Shown piece after piece: positions 40,976 through 49,268 of a stretch of DNA of 64,000 nucleotides. Source of the stretch: JBGVMW01 sp045125095 (GTDB taxonomy: Bacteria; Bacillota; Clostridia; Lachnospirales; Lachnospiraceae); the NCBI GenBank assembly GCA_045125095.1, contig JBGVMW010000037.1, positions 1-64,000 on the forward strand. The letters are read 5' to 3'. A model generated the notes under the pieces. It had not been told where the DNA came from and did no database searches. It saw nothing but the letters and a program-made list of their open reading frames with translations. Position numbers and translations under genes: made by a program. Position 1 is the stretch's first letter. Each line of letters opens with the position of its first letter.

Positions 40976-42619
40976 ATGAGAGAACAGGAGATAGTAAAAG
41001 GCTTACTGCCTGAAATGGCACAAATTATCAATGCCATTCCGGGAGAAGTATATACAAGTAAGGACGCAGAAACGCTCTTAATCATGCAAAGAAGATTAAG
41101 TGATTGCGATTTAAAAAGAGAACTGACAAAGTTTAATTCCATCTTTGCAAAGCAAAAAGGAGCTGCAATTAGTGATATTACAGATAGCGCAGTTTCTTAT
41201 ATCAAAATTAAGGTGCTTTCAGAAAGTGAGTTATCGGACTTTGATGCCAAAAGTTTACGCGAATTTATTAAGGAATGTCGGTTATATATTGACAGGACGA
41301 CTAATATTATCAGACTTTCAAAGACACATGTGATGACCGCAGAAGCTTATCAGAAAGAGAAGATTGAGCAGACAATACGAAAAAATGAGGCTTTTATTGA
41401 GGCAGTACAGATTGAGATTGCAGAAGTAGAGAAATGCATAGAACGTATTCCTAAGTCGATTTTTGAGACAGAAGAAGAGCCTTGTGAGGAACCGGATACA
41501 TTAGATGAATCCATCGTTTCTATGCCAAATGAGTATTCCAAGAAAAAGATAGATATTGTGGAACGCATAGGAAAGATGATATCTGCCAGAAAAGAGAAAA
41601 AGGAAATTGAGGACAGATTAAAGGATGCTGAGAAAGAAGTGTCCACAACGAAGTGCTTAGAAATCCCATTCTATGACAGAAGCCTTGAGGCAACACAAGT
41701 ATTACCCTGTAAGGATTTGAGCTGCTATGTGCTTCTTAAGCGAAAAGAAAATATGTACTTTGGTCTATGCAAGAATCTGAAAGGGAATGTTTATGACAAT
41801 TCAGATCAGAGTTTGATAGAACTGACTGAGGTTTCTGAAGAATTCATTCAGTTTATGACAAATGACATCTTATCAGATGAATATGAGCTTCGAGCATTCA
41901 CAAAAGCAGAAAAGGAAGGAATGCAGATGTATTTCAATTTCGTTTCCAAGTGCTTTGAGAATTATATTGGAAATACTCTGACGGTGACGGAGTACATAAA
42001 CTTCAAACGTTATTATAACAGGCTTGTAAGTGTGGTTTTGGTATTGGAAGAGACAAAGAAGCATTCGTATTACAGAGCATTGCCAATTGCTGAAAAGTAT
42101 ATGGTTTTGATGGAGTCCTATAACATGGCACAAAGTCAGAGTAAGAAGGAAATTATAGAAGCTATCATAGATATGCAGTCGGAAATGTATGTGGAAAACA
42201 TGAAACTTATTATAGAGCATCATATCGTGGATGAAGTGGCAAAGAGTGAAATCAATCATCTGATAGAAATGATGGACCATTTTTCAGACGAGAATTATTT
42301 TGCAGAGAAGGAAAAGCAAGACAAGACAGAGATAAAAGTTTCAAGTTATCCGACAAAAGAATGTGTTAGCCCGATGGGATTCTTTCCGCAGATACCGGTG
42401 ATTCAGCCAGCGATGATGCCTGTCATTGGAAATATGTATTTCACATTACAATGTCTGGATGAAAACAGAGAGATTGTAGATGAAGCACATTTTGCAACCA
42501 GAAACATGACGCAGGCAATGCAGGATTATAACAGTAGGAAAGCTTATATTAAACGATTTGGATTAGTGCAGGACGGAAAGTTTCTGCCACTTATGAGTTC
42601 AGAGAAAGGAGAAATTTGA
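40976..42619 (+). CDS. Transfer-operon protein of unknown function, 547 aa
   Basis: GAGAGGTGATGGC precedes the ATG. The protein is soluble and helical, with a likely coiled coil at residues ~125-165 and ~190-225 (KMISARKEKKEIEDRLKDAEK) and a Pro-rich segment GFFPQIPVIQPAMMPVIG near the C-terminus. No domain is recognised. It lies 4 bp after the prepilin peptidase and 1 bp before a membrane-anchored protein gene, so it is probably a cytoplasmic component of the pilus or transfer machine. Confidence 0.65.
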   Translation: MREQEIVKGLLPEMAQIINAIPGEVYTSKDAETLLIMQRRLSDCDLKRELTKFNSIFAKQKGAAISDITDSAVSYIKIKVLSESELSDFDAKSLREFIKECRLYIDRTTNIIRLSKTHVMTAEAYQKEKIEQTIRKNEAFIEAVQIEIAEVEKCIERIPKSIFETEEEPCEEPDTLDESIVSMPNEYSKKKIDIVERIGKMISARKEKKEIEDRLKDAEKEVSTTKCLEIPFYDRSLEATQVLPCKDLSCYVLLKRKENMYFGLCKNLKGNVYDNSDQSLIELTEVSEEFIQFMTNDILSDEYELRAFTKAEKEGMQMYFNFVSKCFENYIGNTLTVTEYINFKRYYNRLVSVVLVLEETKKHSYYRALPIAEKYMVLMESYNMAQSQSKKEIIEAIIDMQSEMYVENMKLIIEHHIVDEVAKSEINHLIEMMDHFSDENYFAEKEKQDKTEIKVSSYPTKECVSPMGFFPQIPVIQPAMMPVIGNMYFTLQCLDENREIVDEAHFATRNMTQAMQDYNSRKAYIKRFGLVQDGKFLPLMSSEKGEI

Positions 42620-42620
42620 G

Positions 42621-43403
42621 ATGAAGAACAATATTTTACCAGTATTAATTATAGCAACAGCGATTATGGTGCTTACTGCTGTGTTTCTTAGACATATGAT
42701 GGTAAACAGTAAGCACTATGAGGGAGATATGGAACCACCCAAAATTGAGCATGCAATCTATGTGCCACCTGTAGCGGACGAGCCATATGAGGAAGTCGTG
42801 ACGCAGGATACGAAGAAGCTATTTGATGATGCATCTTATGTAACAGTTGAATTGGTAGAACGAACCATCATTGAAGATGAGAATGGGAATTCTAATACAA
42901 AGTATGACAGCTACGTGATATCTGATGTGGATTTAAAGAAAGATACAGATGATACAGAAGATTTTAGTGGATCTCTTGCAGACGGCTTGTTTGATGAAGA
43001 AGGAAGTCAGCGTATTTCTTTTATGGATGGGTTTGGAGTGACTTATAAAGAGTTGAGTGGATGGCAGTTGTATGAGTCTCTACTTAAGGAGCATGGGTTT
43101 GATGGAGATTTAAAAGACGTAACCTATGATTCTGATACCAACAAAATCACAGGTCAGAATATTTACAGATTCAATCAAGATTGCAGTGCTGTAAATAAAC
43201 TTTTGTCCGGCGAGATATATGATGAGATTCTGGATTCCAAGGTGACATATCAGATGGCAGAGGATGGGATGCATAACATGGTTCCAGATTGTTTTAATGC
43301 CGAAGTGACCTATCGCTATGACAAGTGGAAGATTACAAAGAATCTGTATTTGCAGGTAGCAATCAATTATTGGGGAGAGGAGGATACGAATGCCGAGATT
43401 TAA
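42621..43403 (+). CDS. Membrane-anchored protein of unknown function, 260 aa
   Basis: An N-terminal membrane anchor (NNILPVLIIATAIMVLTAVF, residues ~3-22) is followed by an extracytoplasmic Asp/Glu-rich region. This is the usual layout of pseudopilin-like or T4SS assembly components, but no family is recognised. AAAGGAG precedes the ATG. It overlaps the surface protein gene by 14 bp. Confidence 0.6.
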   Translation: MKNNILPVLIIATAIMVLTAVFLRHMMVNSKHYEGDMEPPKIEHAIYVPPVADEPYEEVVTQDTKKLFDDASYVTVELVERTIIEDENGNSNTKYDSYVISDVDLKKDTDDTEDFSGSLADGLFDEEGSQRISFMDGFGVTYKELSGWQLYESLLKEHGFDGDLKDVTYDSDTNKITGQNIYRFNQDCSAVNKLLSGEIYDEILDSKVTYQMAEDGMHNMVPDCFNAEVTYRYDKWKITKNLYLQVAINYWGEEDTNAEI

Positions 43404-45669
43404 GAAAGGATTATACTGTATATTGCTTATATTGGTAATGCTTCTTAGCTCTAGTGTAGTAGCTTATGCAGATGATATTGGAGATACCGGTGATACAGAT
43501 CAAGGAGATATTACGGGATCTAATGTTTATACATTTTACTATTCCTATGATTCAGGTGCGGATGCAATTGTGCTTACGGTAAGAACAAAGAATCCGATTA
43601 AAGGATTTGGAAATACGTGTTCTCATACTTTTTCGAGTCCATCAGATACTACCGTATTAAATACATCCAATCCACAACTTGGAAGTTCATTGGAGAGTGC
43701 TATTGCAACAATGAACTCTGTTGGTGGTTACAATTTGTCGGCAAGTGATGCGAAAGCAAAGCTAAATGCATTGGGATATTATGACAGTGGAAATGGTATT
43801 TGGAAGTATAGTGGAGGCTATCTTACTTATGTATCTGCAGTAAAGATTCGACCACAGAAGCATACGGTTCATTATGATGCAAATAGTGGAAGTGGAGCTC
43901 CTAGCAATCAGACAAAGAAACAAGGTGTTACTTTAACACTGTCTTCAAAGAAACCAACACGAACTGGATACACATTTAAGTATTGGAAGGCAAGCATTGG
44001 AGGAACTTATTATCCGGGTGGCAGTTATACGCATGACCAAGATGGAGGAACTGTTACGATGAAGGCATATTGGAAGGATGAAACAGCTCCTTCTTGTAGT
44101 TCTTTTAGTGCGGTTCCCAATTATTGGAGTGCGGGAAACGGTACAGTGAGCTTTACAGCAAGAGATCAAGGGTCAGGTTTGGCTTCTGTGACGTTAAAGA
44201 GATTTTCTGATGTGACAAAGAGTTGGAGTACGGTAAAGACATGGAATTATAACGGATCCACTTCATATCAAAGCGGAACATATACAGAAACATCGGAGGG
44301 TGTTTTCTATTACCAGCTGACAATAAAGGATAAGGCTGGTAATACGACAACAAAGACATCTTCTAATATTTATTTGGATCACAGTAATCCTGTGATATAT
44401 GGAGTAGAAAACACTGTAACATCATGGACGAAGGTTGTACCAACTATAAGTGTATCTGCAACGGATTATTTATTAGGGACTTCTTATGAAGGTTCTGGTG
44501 TGAGGAGTATTGTTATCAAAGATGATTCGGGAAGACAAGTTTCAAGTGGAGTGGCAAGTACAAACTATATATTGAGTGATAGTTATCAAGGAATTCATAC
44601 TTGGACAATTGTTGCTACGGATAATGTGGAACATACAAGTAGCAAGATGGTAACGACAAAATTCGACAAAACTGGGCCTCATTGCAGTAGTCTAATAGCA
44701 AGACCTAATTCTTGGAGTGCAGGTAATGGAACAGTGACCTTTACAGTACAAGATCCGTGGTCTGGATTATCAACTGTAATCTTGCAGAGATATTCCTATG
44801 TGACAAGGACTTGGGAAAATGTGCAGAGCTGGAATTATTATGGTACAACAAGTGCAGTTTCAGGAAGTTATACAGAGACTGCAGAAGGCGTTTTCTACTA
44901 CAGACTTTGGATGAGTGATGTGCTTGGCAATACATCGACTACTGATTCGGACACAATCTATCTCGATCATAGCAATCCACTAATTCATGGAGTAGAAAAT
45001 ACAGTGACAGATTGGACGAATGTGGCACCAGTAATCAGTGTGTCAGGAACGGATTATCTGGTTGGAACAACATATACAGGATCTGGACTTAGGAGCATTG
45101 TGATTGAGGATGATTCCGGGAATGTAGTGGCTTCCGGTGTGACGAGTACCAGTTATACATTAGCTGCAAGATATGAAGGAATTCATATTTGGTATATTAC
45201 TGCTACGGACAATGTTGGTCATACTTCAAGCCGGTCAGTTACAACAAAGTATGATTGCACAAAGCCTGGTATCGATGGAACAGAGATTACTTATGTGAGA
45301 CCAGATGGAGTGACGGTTTTTGGATATTGTCAGGACAATATTATTAATCAGCATATGGATGATGAGATAAGACGAAGCCCGAATGGAGCTAATGCAAGTT
45401 CTGGATTGAAGTCTGTGATTTTGTATCGTGTTACATGCGGCAATAAAGAAGTAATCTATGGTGATAGAACCAAGGCATTTTGGAATTTTTCTGATACACA
45501 TTCATGGTTTGATATGTATTATGAGATTACTGCAGATGAAAAGATGGTAGATTATTATGAAATCATCGTGACGGATTTTGCAGGAAATCGTACTAAGAAG
45601 AAGCTTACGAGCCAATATAGTTTATTGACTTGGTTCCATACGAGCATAGATAGAAGTTCATATGATTAA
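43390..45669 (+). CDS. Secreted multi-repeat surface protein
   Basis: 759 aa. The signal peptide is MPRFKKGLYCILLILVML...VVAYA with predicted cleavage near residue 27. Residues ~157-230 form a Listeria-Bacteroides (Flg_new/InlB B) repeat: VHYDANSGSGAPSNQTKK, TGYTFKYWKA, GTVTMKAYWKD. Two Ig-like repeat units of ~195 residues follow (about 235-430 and 432-620), each with WSAGNGTV, GVFYY, IYLDHSNP and GVENTVT blocks. No LPXTG motif or C-terminal anchor was seen. As the last gene of this part of the transfer operon, it may be an adhesin that stabilises mating pairs, or the pilus-tip adhesin (inference). Confidence 0.82.
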   Translation: MPRFKKGLYCILLILVMLLSSSVVAYADDIGDTGDTDQGDITGSNVYTFYYSYDSGADAIVLTVRTKNPIKGFGNTCSHTFSSPSDTTVLNTSNPQLGSSLESAIATMNSVGGYNLSASDAKAKLNALGYYDSGNGIWKYSGGYLTYVSAVKIRPQKHTVHYDANSGSGAPSNQTKKQGVTLTLSSKKPTRTGYTFKYWKASIGGTYYPGGSYTHDQDGGTVTMKAYWKDETAPSCSSFSAVPNYWSAGNGTVSFTARDQGSGLASVTLKRFSDVTKSWSTVKTWNYNGSTSYQSGTYTETSEGVFYYQLTIKDKAGNTTTKTSSNIYLDHSNPVIYGVENTVTSWTKVVPTISVSATDYLLGTSYEGSGVRSIVIKDDSGRQVSSGVASTNYILSDSYQGIHTWTIVATDNVEHTSSKMVTTKFDKTGPHCSSLIARPNSWSAGNGTVTFTVQDPWSGLSTVILQRYSYVTRTWENVQSWNYYGTTSAVSGSYTETAEGVFYYRLWMSDVLGNTSTTDSDTIYLDHSNPLIHGVENTVTDWTNVAPVISVSGTDYLVGTTYTGSGLRSIVIEDDSGNVVASGVTSTSYTLAARYEGIHIWYITATDNVGHTSSRSVTTKYDCTKPGIDGTEITYVRPDGVTVFGYCQDNIINQHMDDEIRRSPNGANASSGLKSVILYRVTCGNKEVIYGDRTKAFWNFSDTHSWFDMYYEITADEKMVDYYEIIVTDFAGNRTKKKLTSQYSLLTWFHTSIDRSSYD

Positions 45670-45672
45670 GAG

Positions 45673-45706
45673 AAATCTCCAGAATAAAAATTTCTGGAGA
45701 TTTTTT
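45673..45706 (+). terminator. Rho-independent terminator, left copy of a duplicated sequence
   Basis: AAATCTCCAGAA pairs with TTCTGGAGATTT, followed by TTTA. The stop codon context GATTAAG and this terminator recur at 60639-60680, so it bounds the second cargo island. Confidence 0.85.
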
Positions 45707-45723
45707 ATGTTCAAGGACAGATT

Positions 45724-45752
45724 TTGTCTAAGTGAAAGTGTATTTTTAAGAT
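45724..45752 (+). promoter_or_regulatory. Putative promoter of the small membrane-protein genes
   Basis: TTGTCT (45724-45729), 17-bp spacer, TAAGAT (45747-45752), 46 bp before the next start. A moderate match only. Confidence 0.4.
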
Positions 45753-45798
45753 AACAAATAAAGTAAGAGACATAGAAAAATACCTTAGGGAGGTTGAT

Positions 45799-46233
45799 AT
45801 GGCTGTTGTAAAAACAATTAAAGGAATTATAAGACAACTAAATACAGGGAATTTGATATTTGCTGTGATTCCGGCTCTAGGTGTAGTTGTAAATTATGGA
45901 ATTAAGAAAATAGTTGAACATGAAATGCAAAAGACTTCAACAGGAGAAAAATATTGTTATTCATCTAGTGAACAAGACGCAGATAATCAAAGTGTTAATT
46001 TTACCTTCGGTACAGGTTATTCAAAAAGCACAGACGATCAAAATGTGAACTTCACATTCGGTGGAAATGATTCGTCAAAAATTAAGAACGAGGATAGAAA
46101 AAACTGTTGGTGGATGGATGAAATAATTAACCCGCAGAAAAAGGTATGGGAGCCTGAGTCTTATGAGATTGGATATGGTGTGGATGAAAATATGTATAAA
46201 CGCCAGGAAGAGAAAAGAGTTGCGGATTTGTAG
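45799..46233 (+). CDS. Small membrane protein with FTFG repeats
   Basis: GGGAGGTTGAT precedes the ATG. 144 aa. There is one hydrophobic span (NLIFAVIPALGVVVNYGI, ~17-35) and then a polar tail with the duplicated motif QSVNFTFGTGYSKS/QNVNFTFGGNDSSK. No family is recognised. First gene of the second cargo island, with its own promoter. The sequence after its stop (46234-46374) contains a protein-like stretch interrupted by a stop, so the gene may once have been longer. Confidence 0.55.
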   Translation: MAVVKTIKGIIRQLNTGNLIFAVIPALGVVVNYGIKKIVEHEMQKTSTGEKYCYSSSEQDADNQSVNFTFGTGYSKSTDDQNVNFTFGGNDSSKIKNEDRKNCWWMDEIINPQKKVWEPESYEIGYGVDENMYKRQEEKRVADL

Positions 46234-46374
46234 CGGTTGTTGGAACGAGAAAGGAATTAGCGAAGGATATTCAACGAAGATGTGGAATTCCAGAAATATG
46301 AGCAATAAACATTGTGAATGGTCACGGTGGGAAGGATTATGTGGCTATCTTAGAACATATGAAAGGGGAGATTA

Positions 46375-46440
46375 ATGGATACAGATAAGGATAAAGAGCG
46401 CCTAGAACAAATGATACTAAATGATGAAATGGATAATTGA
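46375..46440 (+). CDS. Very small ORF, 21 aa
   Basis: AAAGGGGAG precedes ATG 46375; product MDTDKDKERLEQMILNDEMD plus one residue, highly charged. A good ribosome-binding site is the only support. It could be a leader peptide or the remnant of a gene. Confidence 0.3.
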   Translation: MDTDKDKERLEQMILNDEMDN

Positions 46441-46463
46441 TTTGGATTTGTGGAGGTATTCAA

Positions 46464-46760
46464 ATGGACAACACATATGTAAAGGGTACAGTTAATGAAA
46501 ATGAAGAATTAGACAATAATATTACTGTTGAACAGCTTCAGGAGACAACAGAGGAGCCTACTGATTCAGCATGCAATGTCGAGGAAAATGAAACAGAAGC
46601 TGGCAGTGAGAATGGCAAGGAGAAGCATAGGCTTAAAAAGGTGTCAGGGAAGAAAATCGCAATCGCTGCAGGCGTTGGTGTCGTATTGGTTGGCGCTGGA
46701 TTATTGGTGCATAAAAATACTGCAAAAACAGCTTATTATGTTGCAAGATCCATTATGTAA
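46464..46760 (+). CDS. Small membrane protein, 98 aa
   Basis: ATG 46464 follows GGAGGTATTCAA. The N-terminal ~60 residues are acidic and disordered (Glu/Asn/Thr-rich), then a basic KEKHRLKKVSGKK and a single hydrophobic span IAIAAGVGVVLVGAGLLV. This gives a tail-anchored or N-in topology. No family is recognised. The next tiny ORF begins 9 bp later. Confidence 0.55.
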   Translation: MDNTYVKGTVNENEELDNNITVEQLQETTEEPTDSACNVEENETEAGSENGKEKHRLKKVSGKKIAIAAGVGVVLVGAGLLVHKNTAKTAYYVARSIM

Positions 46761-46769
46761 TAGGAATTG

Positions 46770-46883
46770 ATGACAAGATTTATTCAAAGAGTATTATTTA
46801 CAGTAGCAGCAGAATTTGCAGATTGTGTTATTTCTGAGACTATTATAAAAAGCGTCGAGAATAAAAAGAAAAGAATACTGTAG
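46770..46883 (+). CDS. Small protein, 37 aa
   Basis: ATG 46770, weak TAGGA site. Product MTRFIQRVLFTVAAEFADCV... is amphipathic with a basic C-terminus (KKKRIL). It fits between the previous gene and a terminator. Real but unknown, or spurious; low support. Confidence 0.35.
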   Translation: MTRFIQRVLFTVAAEFADCVISETIIKSVENKKKRIL

Positions 46884-46915
46884 ATACAGCGTTACATAGG
46901 GTAATTTAGGTAATT

Positions 46916-46952
46916 AGCGGATTTGAAGGGATTACTCTCAAGTCCGCTTTTT
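46916..46952 (+). terminator. Rho-independent terminator
   Basis: AGCGGATTTGA pairs with TCAAGTCCGCT (one G-U), followed by TTTTT. It separates the small membrane genes from the riboswitch operon. Confidence 0.75.
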
Positions 46953-47008
46953 AATGTATAAGGTAATTGTACATTATTACCAAACTGGTACTAATTGTCT
47001 AAAAAACA

Positions 47009-47037
47009 TTGATATTATTCCGCGGAGGGATTATAAT
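47009..47037 (+). promoter_or_regulatory. Strong sigma-A promoter of the riboswitch operon
   Basis: TTGATA (47009-47014), a 17-bp spacer and a perfect TATAAT (47032-47037). Transcription would start near 47044, just before the aptamer. Confidence 0.8.
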
Positions 47038-47060
47038 TTAAAAAGTGATTTTGTAATATT

Positions 47061-47130
47061 ATACGGCAAAGCAATGGAAACATTGTGACGCAAAGCTGCA
47101 AGGGCCTGTGAAATGGTAGCCAGCTGTACT
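47061..47130 (+). ncRNA. Cyclic di-GMP-I (GEMM) riboswitch aptamer
   Basis: The conserved GEMM-I blocks are in order: ACGGCAAAG, a CAATG-GAAA-CATTG helix capped by a GNRA tetraloop, GTGACGCAAAGC, the AGGGCC side of the second helix, and ATGGTAGCCAG. In this class the tetraloop docks into the second helix and c-di-GMP binds at the junction. A terminator hairpin follows at 47139-47175, so ligand binding should switch transcription of the HTH gene and the operon beyond. Whether it turns on or off was not resolved. A cGAMP-selective variant cannot be excluded by eye. Confidence 0.85.
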
Positions 47131-47138
47131 TTTGGATG

Positions 47139-47175
47139 ACATCATAGGCAAGCTATGGTGTTTTTTGTTTTTTAT
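47139..47175 (+). terminator. Riboswitch expression-platform terminator
   Basis: CATCATAG (47140-47147) pairs with CTATGGTG (47153-47160), one G-U, followed by a T-rich run. It lies between the aptamer and the first ribosome-binding site (GAGGTG). Confidence 0.8.
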
Positions 47176-47186
47176 GAGGTGTTTTC

Positions 47187-47384
47187 ATGGATCAATTTAT
47201 TACATTAAAAGAAGCATCGGAAAAGTGGGGGATTTCAGAGCGGAGAATTAGGAGACTGTGTACAGAAGGTCGCATTAATGGTGCTACAAAAGTGGGACCA
47301 ATGTGGGTTATTCCAACAGATTCAGTTAAACCAGAAGATAGGCGTGTGAAATCAGGAAAATATATCAAAAATAAGACAGAATGA
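47187..47384 (+). CDS. Small helix-turn-helix (excisionase/MerR-like) protein
   Basis: 65 aa. FITLKEASEKWGISERRIRRLCTEGRINGA is the winged HTH of the excisionase/HTH_17 group, followed by KVGPMWVIP. GAGGTG precedes the ATG. It is the first gene behind the c-di-GMP riboswitch. Such proteins are common as stand-alone regulators in Lachnospiraceae, so it may be a local regulator rather than an excisionase; no integrase is adjacent. Confidence 0.75.
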   Translation: MDQFITLKEASEKWGISERRIRRLCTEGRINGATKVGPMWVIPTDSVKPEDRRVKSGKYIKNKTE

Positions 47385-47451
47385 CAAGTTGTGTCTACGT
47401 GACGTGCTATAGTAAAGATATAAACCGAAGAAGGGTGGATATATCAGATAG

Positions 47452-48417
47452 ATGGAATCAACAGATAAGATTGAGAGAGTCCTCGGCATATATACAAAGC
47501 TGATTAATGGCTCAGTTATTAACAAGGCTGAGGAAGCGAATAACTACAATGTAAATGAGAGAAGTATCCAAAGAGATATTGATGATATTAGAAACTATAT
47601 GGATATCAAGGGCTCTGAGGATGGAATTATAAATTCTGTAATTTATGATCGTCAAGCTAAGGGATATAGATTGGAGCAGATATACAAGCTAAAGTTTACA
47701 AATCCAGAGATTTTAGCAATTTGTAAAATACTTCTTGATAGTAGAGCATTTACAAAGATAGAGATGAATTTGATGCTTGCGAAACTAATTGAAAGCTGCG
47801 TTCCTGCTGAAAATCAGAAACTGGTAAAAGAACTCATTATGAATGAGGAATTCCATTATATAGAACCGAAACATGGTTCTGTGTTTGTTGATAAGATGTG
47901 GGATATAGGACAGGCTATACATAATAATCAGTATATCGAAATTAAGTATCAAGGAGTGCAAGGTTCATCTGTTAAGACAAGAAAATTAAAACCTTTAGCG
48001 GTTATGTTTTCGGAGATGTATTTCTATTTAGCGGCATTTATAGATGATGATAAGGTCAGAGAAAATTTTAATGTGCTAAATGATTCGTTTCCAACGATAT
48101 ATAGAATTGATCGTATTCAAGGGTTGAAAGTGCTTGATGAAAAATTTCATATACCTTATACAAATCGATTTGAAGAGGGTGAGTTTAGAAAAAGAATTCA
48201 GTTTATGTATGGTGGGAAAATTAGAAGGGTCAAATTTGAATATTCAGGGTATTCCGTGGAATCAGTATTAGATAAATTGCCAACAGCTAAAATTATTAGT
48301 GACGAACCTCATTATGATGGAAAGAGAACAATATATACTATTTTGGCAGAAGTGTTTGGTGATGGTATTGATATGTGGCTTAGAAGCCAAGGGGATGCAA
48401 TAAAAATATTAGAATAG
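47452..48417 (+). CDS. WYL-domain transcriptional regulator
   Basis: 321 aa. The N-terminal HTH (RVLGIYTKLINGSVINKAEEANNY, NERSIQRDIDDIRNY) is followed by a WYL domain (~150-240: NNQYIEIKYQGVQ, KPLAVMFSEMYFYLAAF) and the WCX C-terminal part ending FGDGIDMWLRSQGDAIKIL. WYL regulators sense ligands, possibly nucleic acids or nucleotides, and typically control defence and other conflict genes. It lies 11 bp before the first GTPase-like gene's ATG, so it probably controls this locus together with the upstream riboswitch. Confidence 0.88.
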   Translation: MESTDKIERVLGIYTKLINGSVINKAEEANNYNVNERSIQRDIDDIRNYMDIKGSEDGIINSVIYDRQAKGYRLEQIYKLKFTNPEILAICKILLDSRAFTKIEMNLMLAKLIESCVPAENQKLVKELIMNEEFHYIEPKHGSVFVDKMWDIGQAIHNNQYIEIKYQGVQGSSVKTRKLKPLAVMFSEMYFYLAAFIDDDKVRENFNVLNDSFPTIYRIDRIQGLKVLDEKFHIPYTNRFEEGEFRKRIQFMYGGKIRRVKFEYSGYSVESVLDKLPTAKIISDEPHYDGKRTIYTILAEVFGDGIDMWLRSQGDAIKILE

Positions 48418-48428
48418 GAGTGGATACA

Positions 48429-49268
48429 ATGAAGAAAAACATAATAAGAGTGGTGTGTAATCCTATATCAAAACATATTTCTTATTATTACAAAAATGAG
48501 CTTGGTGAATGGAATGTATTTTCGGGGAGTTCACCATTATCGAGAAGCTTTTATACTAATACGACAATTGAGAAACGCGCAAAAGAAATTGTAACAAAGC
48601 TAGATGAAATATATAATAGAAAAGATAAAGGGATAGATATCATATTTGAGGGAGACGAAAACAGCTTTGGCATATTTAAGTCGGCAATTGAGAAATACCT
48701 ACCAAATCGAAACGTTTTATGTCATATGGGGTCTACAAAGGTAATTATTGTTGGAAAGAAGGGAATAGGTAAAACCTCGTTGATTGAAGCAATGGAAGAT
48801 TTACAAGGAATGGAATATAAAATTGAAAAGCATGATGCTTATACGCTATATAAGGACCAAAACAATACAGAGTGGTACGAAATTAAGGGCATAGATTTCG
48901 GGCGTAAAAATATTGAAAAGGCATTTACGGATATTGAAAATGTGATAAATAAGACGTCAGCAATGATAGTATATTGTATTCACTCTTCAAATAGACGTAT
49001 CGAAGCTGCTGAAAGTAAATTCATAATGACTCTTGTAAATAAGTATCCAGAACTTGCTGGGATGATTGTTCTTACGCAAACTGTTAATAAACAGGGATTG
49101 TCAGAGTTTATTGATGAAATAGAAAAACTGACAGAACAAATCAAAGTTGTACCGGTATTAGCGAAAGATTTTGAATTGGATGTTGAGGATGAAAAAACAA
49201 ATAAACCGATTGTATTAAAATCATTTGGGCTTGACAATCTTGCAGCATATATTTTTGAGGGTAGATAA
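48429..49268 (+). CDS. GTPase-like protein 1, with extra N-terminal domain
   Basis: ATG 48429 follows TAGGAGTGG. 279 aa. An N-terminal domain of ~100 residues (IIRVVCNPISKHISYYYKNE) precedes a P-loop IIVGKKGIGKTSLIEAM (~105-121). The G3 position reads EIKG instead of DxxG. The later VLTQT position replaces NKxD. It is shorter at the C-terminus than the next two paralogs. The altered G3 glutamate suggests a binding or regulatory subunit rather than an active GTPase. Its stop overlaps the next ATG by one base. Confidence 0.75.
   Translation: MKKNIIRVVCNPISKHISYYYKNELGEWNVFSGSSPLSRSFYTNTTIEKRAKEIVTKLDEIYNRKDKGIDIIFEGDENSFGIFKSAIEKYLPNRNVLCHMGSTKVIIVGKKGIGKTSLIEAMEDLQGMEYKIEKHDAYTLYKDQNNTEWYEIKGIDFGRKNIEKAFTDIENVINKTSAMIVYCIHSSNRRIEAAESKFIMTLVNKYPELAGMIVLTQTVNKQGLSEFIDEIEKLTEQIKVVPVLAKDFELDVEDEKTNKPIVLKSFGLDNLAAYIFEGR

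Noticed and set aside
43390..45669. Calling the repeat-rich surface protein sortase-anchored
   Set aside because: No LPXTG-like motif, C-terminal hydrophobic segment or basic tail.
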